Shown: piece after piece, positions 9,254-18,289 of the stretch
Layout: each line of letters starts with the position of its first letter
Numbering within the stretch: the stretch's first letter is position 1
Source of the DNA: Sphingopyxis sp. Root154
Lineage (GTDB): Bacteria > Pseudomonadota > Alphaproteobacteria > Sphingomonadales > Sphingomonadaceae
Direction of reading: 5' to 3'
NCBI RefSeq assembly: GCF_001427105.1
Contig: NZ_LMGI01000001.1
Coordinates: forward strand, 1,054,001 to 1,118,000
DNA: 64,000 bases
Made by a program: the position numbers and the translations under genes
Notes under the pieces: model-generated
Told to the model about the DNA's origin: nothing
Seen by the model: only the letters and a program-made list of their open reading frames with translations
Databases searched by the model: none

Positions 9254-10709
9254 GCCAGCTCGCTCCGTCGCGTTCGATGAGCGCGATTGCGCTCGACGGG
9301 CCCCAGCTTCCCGCGGTGTAATTCTGCGGCGCCATATCGACCTCGGCCCAGGCGTCGCGGATCGAGTCGATCCACTGCCACTGCGCCTCGACCTCGTCGC
9401 GGCGCACGAACAAGGTCTGGTCGCCCTCGATGAAATCGAGCAGCAGGCGCTCGTAGGCGATGCGTCGCCGCTCGCCCGCGAAGCTGTGCGAGAGCGAGAC
9501 GTCCATCGTCACCTCTTTCAGCTTCACGCCGTCGCGGTCGAGCCCGGGCTGCTTCGCCATCACCTTGACCCGGATATTCTCTTCGGGCTGCAGGTTGATG
9601 ATCATGCTGTTCGCATCGAGCTTGCCCGCGCCAACGCGCGCGAAGATATTGTGCGGCACCGGCTTGAACTGGATCAGCACCTCCGACTTGCGCTGCGGCA
9701 TCCGCTTGCCGGTACGCAGATAAAAGGGCACGCCCTTCCAGCGCCAATTGTCGATATAGGCCTTCAGCGCCACGAAGGTTTCGGTGTTCGACGGATTGCC
9801 GAGTTCGTCGGCGTAACCCGCAACGGCACCGCCGTTAACCGCGCCGCTGGTATATTGCCCTTTGACGCTGTGCGCCTTCACGTCGGCCGCCGTCATCTTG
9901 CGCAAGCTGCGCAGCAGCTTGACCTTCTCGTCGCGCACCGCGGTCGACGACACGCTCGACGGCGGCTCCATCGCGATGATCGCGAGCAGCTGAAGCATAT
10001 GGTTCTGGACCATGTCCTTCAGCGCGCCGACGCCGTCATAATAGGACACGCGGCCCTCGAGGCCGACGGTTTCGGCGACGGTGATCTGGACATGGTCGAT
10101 CGCCTGCGCGTTCCACAGCGGTTCGAACAACATATTGGCAAATCGCAGCGCGAGCAGGTTCTGCACCGTTTCCTTGCCGAGATAATGGTCGATGCGGAAG
10201 ACGCGGTCCTCGGCAAAGGCATCGCCGACCTGCGCATTGACGTCGCGCGACGAGGTGAGGTCGTGACCGATCGGCTTTTCCATCGCAATGCGGCACTCGG
10301 CGCAGGCGATGCCCGCTGCATTTAGGCCCTGCGCGATCGGCCCGAACATCGACGGCGGGGTCGAGAGATAGACGCCGATCGGGCGGGCCATGCGGCCAGC
10401 GAGCAGCGCCGCGAGTTCGTCATAACCCGTGCCCGCGCCGGCATCGATCGCGCAATAGTCGATCCGCGCGAGGAAGGCCGCGACGCCCGCCTCTTCGACG
10501 CGGTCGGCGGGCAGATGCTCGGTCAGCGCATCGCGGACTTGCTGTTGGAACGCCGCGCGGTCCATCTTCGACCGCCCCGATCCGATGATCGTCAGCGCGT
10601 CGGCGAGCAGCCCGTCGAGGTGAAGATTGTAGAGCGAGGGAAAGAGCATGCGCTGCGCGAGGTCGCCCGTCGCGCCGAACAGCACCAATGTTTCGACTTT
10701 CACGCTCAC
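9246..10709 (-). CDS. zwf: Glucose-6-phosphate 1-dehydrogenase
   Basis: Oxidises glucose-6-phosphate to 6-phosphogluconolactone with NAD(P)+. The 487 residues have the Rossmann motif [10 protein letters not shown] near the N-terminus and the active-site signature RIDHYLGKE. It is the first gene of a zwf-edd-eda operon, which makes the Entner-Doudoroff route the likely main path for glucose. The start ATG at 10709 faces glpD across 125 bases, so the two transcripts diverge from a shared control region. Confidence 0.97.
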   Translation of the reverse strand: MSVKVETLVLFGATGDLAQRMLFPSLYNLHLDGLLADALTIIGSGRSKMDRAAFQQQVRDALTEHLPADRVEEAGVAAFLARIDYCAIDAGAGTGYDELAALLAGRMARPIGVYLSTPPSMFGPIAQGLNAAGIACAECRIAMEKPIGHDLTSSRDVNAQVGDAFAEDRVFRIDHYLGKETVQNLLALRFANMLFEPLWNAQAIDHVQITVAETVGLEGRVSYYDGVGALKDMVQNHMLQLLAIIAMEPPSSVSSTAVRDEKVKLLRSLRKMTAADVKAHSVKGQYTSGAVNGGAVAGYADELGNPSNTETFVALKAYIDNWRWKGVPFYLRTGKRMPQRKSEVLIQFKPVPHNIFARVGAGKLDANSMIINLQPEENIRVKVMAKQPGLDRDGVKLKEVTMDVSLSHSFAGERRRIAYERLLLDFIEGDQTLFVRRDEVEAQWQWIDSIRDAWAEVDMAPQNYTAGSWGPSSAIALIERDGASWHD

Positions 10710-10834
10710 ATTCGTCCCCTAGATATATCGCCCGAGAATTGGCGGATGCGCCGCCCGAATGCAACGCGCATACGTAGGCCGCATACGATGTCTTCACTTG
10801 GCAAATCCGACAACGCTGCCATAGGGATTTCATC

Positions 10835-12385
10835 ATGCCTGACAGCGCCATACCCTATGATGTCATCGTCGTCGGCGGCGGCGTCAACGGTGCCGGCGTG
10901 GCGCGTGACGCCGCGGGGCGCGGGGCGCGCGTGCTGCTGCTCGAAGCGGGCGATCTCGCGCAGGGCACGTCGTCGAAATCGACCAAGCTGATCCACGGCG
11001 GGCTGCGTTACCTCGAACATTATGAATTCCGGCTCGTCCGCGAGGCGCTGAAGGAACGCGAGATACTGTGGGGCATCGCGCCGCACATCATCCGCCCGCT
11101 GCGCTTTGTCCTGCCGCACCGGCCGGGGCTGCGGCCGCGCTGGCTGCTGCGGCTCGGGCTCTTCCTCTACGATCATATTGGCGGCCGCAAGAAGCTGCCC
11201 GCGACGCGCTCGGTCGACCTGCGCCGCCACGCTGCGGGCGGGCCGCTGCAACCGCAATATGTTCACGGCTTCGAATATTCGGACGGCTGGGCCGACGATG
11301 CGCGGCTGGTCGCGCTCAACGCGCGCGATGCGGCTGACCGCGGAGCGCGCGTTCGCACGCGGACGCGCGCCGAAATGCTGCGCTGCGAGGATGGCCTGTG
11401 GGTCGTCGATGCACGCGACGATCAGGGGCATCAGTATCGCTTCTCCGGCCGGAGCGTCGTGAATGCGGCGGGGCCCGCGGTGCTCGACCTGCTCAAACGC
11501 GCCGACGCCGAACCCGACCATCAGATGCGGTTGGTGCGCGGCTCGCATATCGTCGTGCGCAAGCTGTTCGAGCATGACTATGCCTATTTCTTCCAGCTTC
11601 CCGACGGGCGCATCTTCTTCGCCATTCCCTATGAGCGCGATTTCACGCTGATCGGAACGACCGATCAGGATCATGACGGACCGGCGAGCGAAGCCACAGC
11701 AAGCGACGAGGAAATCGCGTATCTGTGCGAAGGCGCGAGCCTTTATTTCCGCGAGCCGATCACGCCCGCCGACGTCGTCTGGACCTATTCGGGCGTGCGG
11801 CCGCTGATCGAGGACGGTTCGGGCCGACCCGAAGCCGCGACGCGCGGATACCGCATCGACCTCGACAGGGCCGAGGGCGCGCCGCTGCTCACCATCTATG
11901 GCGGCAAGATCACAAGCTACCGCCATGTCGCCGAGGCCGCCGTCGATGAGCTTGTCCATCATGTTCCGGCGCTGTCGGCCAAGCACTGGACCGCAAAGGC
12001 GCCGCTCCCCGGCGGCAACTTCCCGACGAACGGCGTGGCGGCGCTCAAGGCTGAATATAGGCTTTCCTATCCCTTCCTGACGGCGGCGACGGTCGACCGC
12101 ATCGCCCGCGCCTATGGCACCGATGCGCAGGCGTGGCTCGGGCAGGCCGACGGTTGGGACGCACTCGGCGGCGAGATCGCGCATGGGCTGAGCGTGGCGG
12201 AACTGCGCTGGATGGCGATGCGCGAATGGGCGCGCACCACCGACGATGTCCTTTGGCGGCGCAGCAAGCTAGGGCTGCATTTCACACCCGCGGAAACCGA
12301 GCGTCTCGCGGGTCCTGTCGAACGCCTCGCTGCTGAAGCGCGGCAGTCCGACGTCGAATTTTTCGACGACGAACGAACCCGCTAG
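10835..12385 (+). CDS. glpD: Aerobic glycerol-3-phosphate dehydrogenase (FAD)
   Basis: Membrane-associated flavoenzyme oxidising glycerol-3-phosphate to dihydroxyacetone phosphate and passing electrons to quinone. The 516 residues start with the FAD dinucleotide fold VVGGGVNGAGVARDAAGRG, followed by the family block KSTKLIHGGLRYLE and the C-terminal DAO domain (YGGKITSYRHVAEAAVD). ATG 10835 sits 10 residues before the fold, as usual. No glpK or glpF is adjacent. It could drain the glycerol backbone freed by lipolysis at the lipid locus upstream, but that link is only suggestive. Confidence 0.95.
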   Translation: MPDSAIPYDVIVVGGGVNGAGVARDAAGRGARVLLLEAGDLAQGTSSKSTKLIHGGLRYLEHYEFRLVREALKEREILWGIAPHIIRPLRFVLPHRPGLRPRWLLRLGLFLYDHIGGRKKLPATRSVDLRRHAAGGPLQPQYVHGFEYSDGWADDARLVALNARDAADRGARVRTRTRAEMLRCEDGLWVVDARDDQGHQYRFSGRSVVNAAGPAVLDLLKRADAEPDHQMRLVRGSHIVVRKLFEHDYAYFFQLPDGRIFFAIPYERDFTLIGTTDQDHDGPASEATASDEEIAYLCEGASLYFREPITPADVVWTYSGVRPLIEDGSGRPEAATRGYRIDLDRAEGAPLLTIYGGKITSYRHVAEAAVDELVHHVPALSAKHWTAKAPLPGGNFPTNGVAALKAEYRLSYPFLTAATVDRIARAYGTDAQAWLGQADGWDALGGEIAHGLSVAELRWMAMREWARTTDDVLWRRSKLGLHFTPAETERLAGPVERLAAEARQSDVEFFDDERTR

Positions 12386-12394
12386 ATCCTGACC

Positions 12395-13054
12395 CTAATC
12401 CGCGCCGAACTGCTCGGCGAGCTTGGCGCGCCTTACCTTCCACGTTTCGGCGAGCACGGGCACGTCGCGGAGCGCGCGCAGGTCCGCCGGGCGATCCTTC
12501 GCCTCGCCGCCGATCAGCAAGGCGAACAGCGATGCCAGCGGCCAGTCGGGATAGCGCCGCTCGACAAGCTCCAATGCATCGCCCGCACGCACCTGACCGG
12601 GTTCGACCACACGGTAATACCAGCCCGTCCGCCGCGTCTTGACCACCTGCGCCATCACGCCCTTGGTTCCAAAGCGATGATCGAGTTTCCAGCACGGCTG
12701 GCGCGCCTGCGTCACTTCGACGAGCGCGGAGCCGAGGCGGAAGCGGTCGCCGAGGAAGACATTCTGCTCGTCGAGGCCCGCGGTCGAGATATTCTCGCCG
12801 AACGCGCCCGGTGCATCGAGCAGCGGCGCATCGCCCAGATACCCTCGCCACCAGTCATAATGATCGGCGGGATAATGATGGATCGCCTTGTCGATGCCGC
12901 CATGCACCGTACGGTCGGCCTGCTCGTCGCCCGCGAGGCCCATCGCACCGACGGCGACTACATCCGCCACCGGCAGCTTGCCGATGGCGCTGGGTTCGTC
13001 GCCCCGAAAGGGCTGTGACTTGCCAAGGAGGACAGCGAGAATCGGTGTTTCCAT
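12395..13054 (-). CDS. MOSC domain protein, YiiM-like
   Basis: The MOSC domain is a sulfur-carrier fold related to the C-terminus of Moco sulfurase; YiiM relatives take part in molybdenum-cofactor-dependent reduction of N-hydroxylated compounds. The 219 residues have GDEQADRTVHGGIDKAIHHY (residues ~43-62), AFGENI, and the conserved cysteine in RQPCWKL followed by the C-terminal three-alpha extension of the YiiM group. It is convergent with glpD with a 9-base gap. The specific substrate is not evident. The nearby fdhD, mobA and FdhF-like genes make a Moco link plausible. Confidence 0.85.
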   Translation of the reverse strand: METPILAVLLGKSQPFRGDEPSAIGKLPVADVVAVGAMGLAGDEQADRTVHGGIDKAIHHYPADHYDWWRGYLGDAPLLDAPGAFGENISTAGLDEQNVFLGDRFRLGSALVEVTQARQPCWKLDHRFGTKGVMAQVVKTRRTGWYYRVVEPGQVRAGDALELVERRYPDWPLASLFALLIGGEAKDRPADLRALRDVPVLAETWKVRRAKLAEQFGAD

Positions 13055-13094
13055 GCCGTCGATTGCATAGACCCCGCCGCCGAAATGGCAATCG

Positions 13095-14258
13095 TCAGAC
13101 CTGCGCGAGCGCGGGGACAGCGCGTTGCCGCGATGCCAGCACGATCACGAGACCCGCAACCGCCATCACCGCGCCCGCGATCGACACCGCGGGAAAACCG
13201 AGGCCGAGGCCGATCACCCCGCCGCCGACCGCAGCACCGATGGCATTACCAAGGTTGAACGCGCCGATATTGACCGCCGAGGCGAGATTGGGCGCATCGG
13301 ACGCCGCCTCCATCACGCGCATCTGGAGCGGCGGGACGATGGCGAAGGTCGCGACGCCCCACAGGAAGATCGTGACGGCCGCCGCGATGGGCGAATACAT
13401 CGTCACCGCGAACAGGAGCAGCATCGCCGCGAGCCCGCTGAGCGAGACGATCAGCGTGCGGTCGATCGAGCGGTCGGCATACACCCCGCCGAGCCAGTTG
13501 CCTGCGGTGAGGCCGAGGCCGTAGATCACCAGCATCGCGGTCACGAACAGGGTCCCTGCCCCCGTCGCTTCGGTCAGGATCGGGGCGATATAGGTGAAGA
13601 CGGTGAACATCGCGGCCGAACCGATCGCGGTGAGCGCCAATGCGACGAGCACCTCGCGGCGCTTCAGCACGCCCAGTTCGGCGAGCATGTTGCCGCCCTC
13701 GGCGCGCGGGATGTCGGGAAGCGCAAAGCGAAGCGCGAACATCGTGATCAGGCCCCATATCGCAATCGCGCCGAACGCGGTACGCCAGCCGAAGGTCTCG
13801 CCGACCCATGGCGCGAGCGGCACGCCGATGACATTGGCGAGCGTCAGCCCCATGAACATTGCCGCGACCGCGCTCGCTCGCTTTTCGGGCGCGACGAGGC
13901 TCGCAGCGACGACCGAGCCGACGCCGAAGAAGGCGCCGTGGTTCAAGGAGGTGATCACGCGCGCGACCATCAACGTCGTGTAATCGCCCGCGACGGCGGA
14001 GAGGAAATTGCCGAGCGTGAAGATCGCCATCAGGCCGATCAGCAAGGTCCGCCGGTTCATCCGCGCGGTGGTAAGTGTCATCAGCGGCGCGCCGATCAGC
14101 ACGCCGAGCGCGTAGGCCGAGACGAGCAGCCCGGCGGCGGGGATCGACACGCCCAGCCCTTCGGCCATGTCGGGGAGTAGCCCCATCGGGGCGAATTCGG
14201 TGATGCCGATGCCGAAGGCACCCGTCGCAAGCGCGAGGAGGGGAAAGTTGATCTTCAT
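13095..14258 (-). CDS. MFS transporter, drug/sugar efflux type
   Basis: Inner-membrane antiporter of 387 residues with about 12 hydrophobic segments and the loop-2 signature region GAPLMTLTTARMNRRTLL, characteristic of the DHA1 efflux group (AraJ/YdhP relatives). GITEFAPMGLLPDMAEGL near the N-terminus is a recurring pattern in that subgroup. Substrate cannot be read from sequence. It lies 14 bases downstream of the aldo/keto reductase stop, so the two are probably one transcript, controlled by the divergent LysR gene. Confidence 0.85.
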   Translation of the reverse strand: MKINFPLLALATGAFGIGITEFAPMGLLPDMAEGLGVSIPAAGLLVSAYALGVLIGAPLMTLTTARMNRRTLLIGLMAIFTLGNFLSAVAGDYTTLMVARVITSLNHGAFFGVGSVVAASLVAPEKRASAVAAMFMGLTLANVIGVPLAPWVGETFGWRTAFGAIAIWGLITMFALRFALPDIPRAEGGNMLAELGVLKRREVLVALALTAIGSAAMFTVFTYIAPILTEATGAGTLFVTAMLVIYGLGLTAGNWLGGVYADRSIDRTLIVSLSGLAAMLLLFAVTMYSPIAAAVTIFLWGVATFAIVPPLQMRVMEAASDAPNLASAVNIGAFNLGNAIGAAVGGGVIGLGLGFPAVSIAGAVMAVAGLVIVLASRQRAVPALAQV

Positions 14259-14272
14259 GGGAGAGAATCCTG

Positions 14273-15307
14273 TCAGACGAGCGGCGGGTTCAGCCGGGCG
14301 AAACCCGCCTGCTGCCGATATGGCGTGTGCGGATAGGGCGGCAGCACGTCGCTCGCGGCGTCGAGCGCGGCGATCTGTTCGGCGGTGAGCGCCCAGCCGA
14401 CGGCGCCAAGATTCTGGCGCAGCTGTTCCTCGTTGCGCGCGCCGATGATCACCGATGACACGGTCGGGCGCCGGAGCAGCCAGTTGATCGCAATCTGCGG
14501 CACAGTCTTGCCGGTTTCGGCTGCGATCATTTCGAGCGCGTCAACGACGCGATAGAGCAACTCATCGGTCACCGGCGGGGCGAACTGTTCGGTTTCGTGC
14601 AGGCGGCTGCCCGCGGGAACGGGGCGGTCGCGTCCGATCTTGCCGGTCAGGCGGCCCCAGCCGAGCGGGCTCCACACCAGCGCGCCGACGCCCTGATCGG
14701 CGGCGAGCGGCATCAGGTCGGCCTCATAAGCGCGGCCGATCAGCGAATAATAGACCTGGTGCGCGACGAAGCGCGGCGTGCCGAGACGGTCAGCGGCGGC
14801 CTGCGCCTTCATGAGCTGCCAGCCCGGATAGTTGGAGACGCCGGCGTAACGGAGCTTGCCCGCGGCGATCAGCGTAGCGAGCGTGTCCATCAGTTCTTCA
14901 ACCGGGGTCGAGGCGTCGAAGGCGTGAAGTTGCAAGAGGTCGATATGGTCGGTGCCAAGCCGCCGCAGCGCATCCTCGACCGCGCGGACCAACCGGCTGC
15001 GCGAGGCGCCCCAGTCCTGTGGGCCATCGCCCATCGGCAGCCCGGTTTTAGTCGAGATCAGCACCGCATCGCGGCGCCCCTTGATCGCTTCGCCCAATAT
15101 CTCCTCGGACGCGCCGTTCGAATAGACGTCGGCGGTATCGAACAACGTCACCCCGGCGTCGAGACTGATGTTGATCAGCCGCCGCGCCTCGGTCGCGTCG
15201 CTCGTGCCCCATGCGCTGAACAGCGGTCCCTGCCCGCCAAACGTCCCGGTGCCGAAGCTCAAGGCCGGAACACGAAGGCCCGACGATCCCAACTGGCGAT
15301 ATTCCAT
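14273..15307 (-). CDS. Aldo/keto reductase
   Basis: NADPH-dependent reductase of the (alpha/beta)8 AKR superfamily, 344 residues. The catalytic tetrad is visible: Asp and Tyr in DTADVYSNG, Lys in ISTKTG and His in LLQLHAFD. The cofactor end has GARNEEQLRQNL. MEYRQLGSSGLRVP is a typical AKR N-terminus, supporting ATG 15307. It is divergent from a LysR regulator (89-base gap) and followed by an MFS exporter, which suggests an inducible detoxification or carbonyl-reduction unit. Confidence 0.93.
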   Translation of the reverse strand: MEYRQLGSSGLRVPALSFGTGTFGGQGPLFSAWGTSDATEARRLINISLDAGVTLFDTADVYSNGASEEILGEAIKGRRDAVLISTKTGLPMGDGPQDWGASRSRLVRAVEDALRRLGTDHIDLLQLHAFDASTPVEELMDTLATLIAAGKLRYAGVSNYPGWQLMKAQAAADRLGTPRFVAHQVYYSLIGRAYEADLMPLAADQGVGALVWSPLGWGRLTGKIGRDRPVPAGSRLHETEQFAPPVTDELLYRVVDALEMIAAETGKTVPQIAINWLLRRPTVSSVIIGARNEEQLRQNLGAVGWALTAEQIAALDAASDVLPPYPHTPYRQQAGFARLNPPLV

Positions 15308-15396
15308 GATCCTGCCCTTTCATTTGCGATGTTGAGGCATAGATGGACGCGCAAGCCCGCACGCAGTAGCGTCCCCAAAAGCGAAGGATTTTTGAT

Positions 15397-16311
15397 ATGA
15401 ACGCAAAGATCGCCGAAACGAGCGACCGGGCGCGCGCGATGGAAGTCTTTACCGTCGCGGTCGCCGAGGGCAGTTTTTCCGCCGCCGGCCGCTGCCTGGG
15501 GCTCACCCCGTCGGCGGTTAGCCGCACGATCGACCGTATCGAAGCGCGGCTGGGCGTCCGCCTGTTGCTGCGCTCGACCCGCGCGCTCGCGCTCACTGCC
15601 GAAGGCGAGGCCTATCTGCGCGCCGCGCGGCGCATTCTCGCCGATCTGGACGATGCCGAACAGGCGATCGCCGATCAGGGCGCGCCGCGCGGGCGGCTGC
15701 GCGTCAGCGCGGCGCAGGCGCACGGGCGGCTCAGCATCGTGCCTTTGCTTGGCGACTTCGTCCGCCTGCATCCGCATATCCTTGTCGACATCAGCCTCGC
15801 CGACCGGCTCGTCGACCTCGCCACGGGCCAGGCCGATGTGGCTATCCGCTTTGGCCCGCTCGCCGACAGCCTGCTTACCGCGCGCAAGCTCGGCGAAAGC
15901 CGCCGCGTCATCATTGCTTCACCCGCCTATCTGGCAGCGCATGGCACACCGCTCGTGCCCGAAGATCTGCACGGGCATAATTGCCTGAACTTCAACTTCC
16001 GCCGCGCCGAACCGACCTGGCCGTTTCGCGACGGCGACCGTGAATTCGCCCTTTCGGTGCAAGGCAATATCGAAGCGAACAATGGCGAGACGCTTGGACA
16101 GCTTGCCGCCGCGGGCGTCGGCATCGCACGTGTCGGTGCATTCAGCATCGCCGACCAGATCGCGAGCGGCGCGCTCGTCCCGATACTGGAGGACTATAAT
16201 CCGGGCGATGTCGAGGCGATCCACGCGGTGTTTGCCGGCGGCGCGAACACCCCGGCGCGGGTGCGCGTGTTTGTCGATTTCCTTGCCGAACGGCTCGGCC
16301 GTGCCGGTTGA
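15397..16311 (+). CDS. LysR-family transcriptional regulator
   Basis: DNA-binding regulator of 304 residues. The N-terminal winged HTH shows the LysR pattern (FTVAVAEGSFSAAGRCLGLTPSAV followed by RIEARLGVRLLLRSTRALALT), with a helix linker and a C-terminal periplasmic-binding-like effector domain (ADVAIRFGPLADS, about 145-157). It is divergently transcribed from the aldo/keto reductase-MFS pair and is the natural candidate to control them. The inducer is unknown. Confidence 0.92.
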   Translation: MNAKIAETSDRARAMEVFTVAVAEGSFSAAGRCLGLTPSAVSRTIDRIEARLGVRLLLRSTRALALTAEGEAYLRAARRILADLDDAEQAIADQGAPRGRLRVSAAQAHGRLSIVPLLGDFVRLHPHILVDISLADRLVDLATGQADVAIRFGPLADSLLTARKLGESRRVIIASPAYLAAHGTPLVPEDLHGHNCLNFNFRRAEPTWPFRDGDREFALSVQGNIEANNGETLGQLAAAGVGIARVGAFSIADQIASGALVPILEDYNPGDVEAIHAVFAGGANTPARVRVFVDFLAERLGRAG

Positions 16312-16326
16312 GACAGGCGAGCGCGG

Positions 16327-17148
16327 ATGCGGTACGGTGCGAACATGAACCAAGAGATGATCGACCTTCCGGTCCGGCGACTGGGCCTCGCCGAGCCCGG
16401 CGATGCAGCGCTGACCCGTAGCATTGCCATCGAGGCGCCGGTTTCGATCGAGGTCGGCGGCATCGGCTATGCGGTGATGATGGCGACCCCGGCCGATCTC
16501 GATGACTATGCCGTCGGCTTTGCGCTCGGCGAGGGGCTGGTCGAAACTGCCGATCAGATCGGGCGGATCGACGCGCACCCGATCGAAGGCGGCTGGGCGG
16601 TACGCATCTGGTTACCGCCCGAGCGCAACGCGATCGCGCTCGAACGCGCGCGCAAGCGCGTCAGCGAAAGCAGCTGCGGCCTCTGCGGGATCGAGAATAT
16701 CGAGCAGGTGCTGCGGCCGCTGTCGCCCGTGACCGCGCGCATCACAACCGACCGCGCCGCCATCGCGGCGGCGCTCGCGGCGCTGCACGATCATCAGCCG
16801 CTCGGTCGGGCGACGGGCGCAGTCCACGCCGCCGCCTTCTGCTCGCCCGCGGGCGAGATCCTGCTCGCACGCGAGGATGTCGGACGGCACAATGCGCTCG
16901 ACAAGCTGATCGGCGCCTTGGCGCGCGCGGGTATCGATCCCTCCTCCGGCTTCATTCTGCTGTCGGCGCGGTGCAGCTATGAGCTGGTCGAAAAGACGGT
17001 TCGCGCAGGCTGCCCGATGCTCGTCACCATCTCGGCACCGACCAGCCTTGCGGCCGAACGCGCGGTGCAGGCGGGGCTGACGCTCGTGACGCTGGCGCGG
17101 GCCGATTCGGCGCTGGTCGTCAGCGATCCGCACGGGATGATCGCGTGA
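16327..17148 (+). CDS. fdhD: Formate dehydrogenase accessory sulfurtransferase FdhD
   Basis: Carries sulfur from a cysteine desulfurase to the molybdenum cofactor, which FdhF-type enzymes need for activity. The 273 residues contain the key cysteine pair CGLCG (C117/C120) and the downstream blocks GAVHAAAFC and EDVGRHNALDKLIG. ATG 16327 is chosen over 16345 because GACAGGCGAG lies 5-15 bases upstream of it. It follows the LysR gene by 15 bases and overlaps mobA by 4 bases (GTGA). The likely client is the FdhF/YdeP-type enzyme at 18290-20563. Confidence 0.95.
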   Translation: MRYGANMNQEMIDLPVRRLGLAEPGDAALTRSIAIEAPVSIEVGGIGYAVMMATPADLDDYAVGFALGEGLVETADQIGRIDAHPIEGGWAVRIWLPPERNAIALERARKRVSESSCGLCGIENIEQVLRPLSPVTARITTDRAAIAAALAALHDHQPLGRATGAVHAAAFCSPAGEILLAREDVGRHNALDKLIGALARAGIDPSSGFILLSARCSYELVEKTVRAGCPMLVTISAPTSLAAERAVQAGLTLVTLARADSALVVSDPHGMIA

Positions 17149-17654
17149 GGACGCTCGGCGCGGTTCTCGCGGGCGGGCGGTCGAGCCGCTTCGGGTCGGA
17201 CAAGGCGCTCGCGATGCTGGATGGGCGGACCTTGCTCGACCATGCGCTGGCGGCGCTGCGCCCGCATTGCGATGCCGTGGTCGTTGTCGGTCGGGACGAA
17301 GTCGCCGACTGGCCGCGCCTCGACATGGGCCCGCTCGGCGGCATGGCGGGGGCCTTTATCCATGCTGCGGATCAGGGCTTCGATCGGGTGCTGACGGCGC
17401 CGGTCGATTGCGTGCGCCTGCCCGACGATCTTCGCGCGCTTCTAGAACCGGCGCCGGCCTTTCTCGAGACACAGCCGGTGATCGGTCTCTGGCCGGTTGC
17501 CTCGATCGACGACCTGCGGGCCATCCTGGAGGACGGACGCGACCTTGCGGTCCGGGCCTATGCCCGCCGGATCGGCGCGCGGGCGGTCTCCAGCGATTTC
17601 GTGCCGCCGAACATCAATAGCACCGTCGACCTCGATCGGCTGGCGGGGTCATGA
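17145..17654 (+). CDS. mobA: Molybdenum cofactor guanylyltransferase
   Basis: Attaches GMP to molybdopterin to form the bis-MGD cofactor used by DMSO-reductase-family enzymes. The 169 residues begin with the nucleotidyltransferase signature LAGGRSSRFGSDKAL and keep DMGPLGGMAGA and TAPVDCVRLP; the protein is somewhat shorter than E. coli MobA. The GTG start overlaps the fdhD stop, so the two are translationally coupled. Its 3' end overlaps the convergent DUF1345 gene by 6 bases. Confidence 0.93.
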   Translation: MRTLGAVLAGGRSSRFGSDKALAMLDGRTLLDHALAALRPHCDAVVVVGRDEVADWPRLDMGPLGGMAGAFIHAADQGFDRVLTAPVDCVRLPDDLRALLEPAPAFLETQPVIGLWPVASIDDLRAILEDGRDLAVRAYARRIGARAVSSDFVPPNINSTVDLDRLAGS

Positions 17655-18281
17655 TCCACCAATAGCGTTTACCGTGAACGCCAAAATGCCCATGTTGAAG
17701 ATAAACGCCGCCATGCAGTGGCCGAGCACGACGCGCCGCATATGCGCGCCCGATATCGTGACGTCCGACGTCTGGAAGGTCATGCCGAGGGTGAAGGCAA
17801 AATAGAGGAAGTCCCAGTAACCGGGTTCATGCACCCCCGGCACCTCGATCCCCGCGCGGTCGCGTCCGTCCTTCTGCAGATAATAGAGATGCGCATAGTG
17901 GAGCGTGAAGACGATGTTCGCGAAGAGCCACGCGAGCGCGAGCGTCGCGATGATCAGTATGACGTCGCAGCGGCCCAGCTTGCCCGGGCTCGCGATCAGC
18001 GTCCCCACGGCGAACAGGATGACGAGCGACAGCAGCACGGTGATGGCGAGCAGGCCGACGCGGTTCGCGTCGTTGAATTCGGCGCGGCGGCGCATCTGGT
18101 CGGCGTCGGCACGCAGCAGCGGCATCACCGTGCAAAGAAAGACGAAGGCTGCGACGTCGAAGCCGATCAGGAACGCGGCGCGCGGGTCGATATGCGATGC
18201 CAGCGCCGCTCCCATCGCGGCGGCCAGCACGAACGCAAAGATAAGGAAACGAACGGGCGCGATATGTTTGCCGACGGCCAT
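17649..18281 (-). CDS. DUF1345 integral membrane protein
   Basis: The 210 residues contain five or six hydrophobic segments and the DUF1345 hallmark GYWDFLYFAFTLGMTFQTSD, resembling an ion-channel pore loop. Function is not established. It is co-directional with the FdhF-like gene upstream (8-base gap), so they probably share a transcript. Confidence 0.85.
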   Translation of the reverse strand: MAVGKHIAPVRFLIFAFVLAAAMGAALASHIDPRAAFLIGFDVAAFVFLCTVMPLLRADADQMRRRAEFNDANRVGLLAITVLLSLVILFAVGTLIASPGKLGRCDVILIIATLALAWLFANIVFTLHYAHLYYLQKDGRDRAGIEVPGVHEPGYWDFLYFAFTLGMTFQTSDVTISGAHMRRVVLGHCMAAFIFNMGILAFTVNAIGGS

Positions 18282-18289
18282 CGGCGGCG

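Noticed and set aside
10706-12184. Open frame of 492 codons on the minus strand
   Set aside because: Antisense to glpD, with no recognisable motif; glpD is unambiguous.
15308-15396. LysR operator between the aldo/keto reductase and LysR genes
   Set aside because: A GGACGC/GCGTCC pair exists but does not follow the T-N11-A pattern well enough to call.
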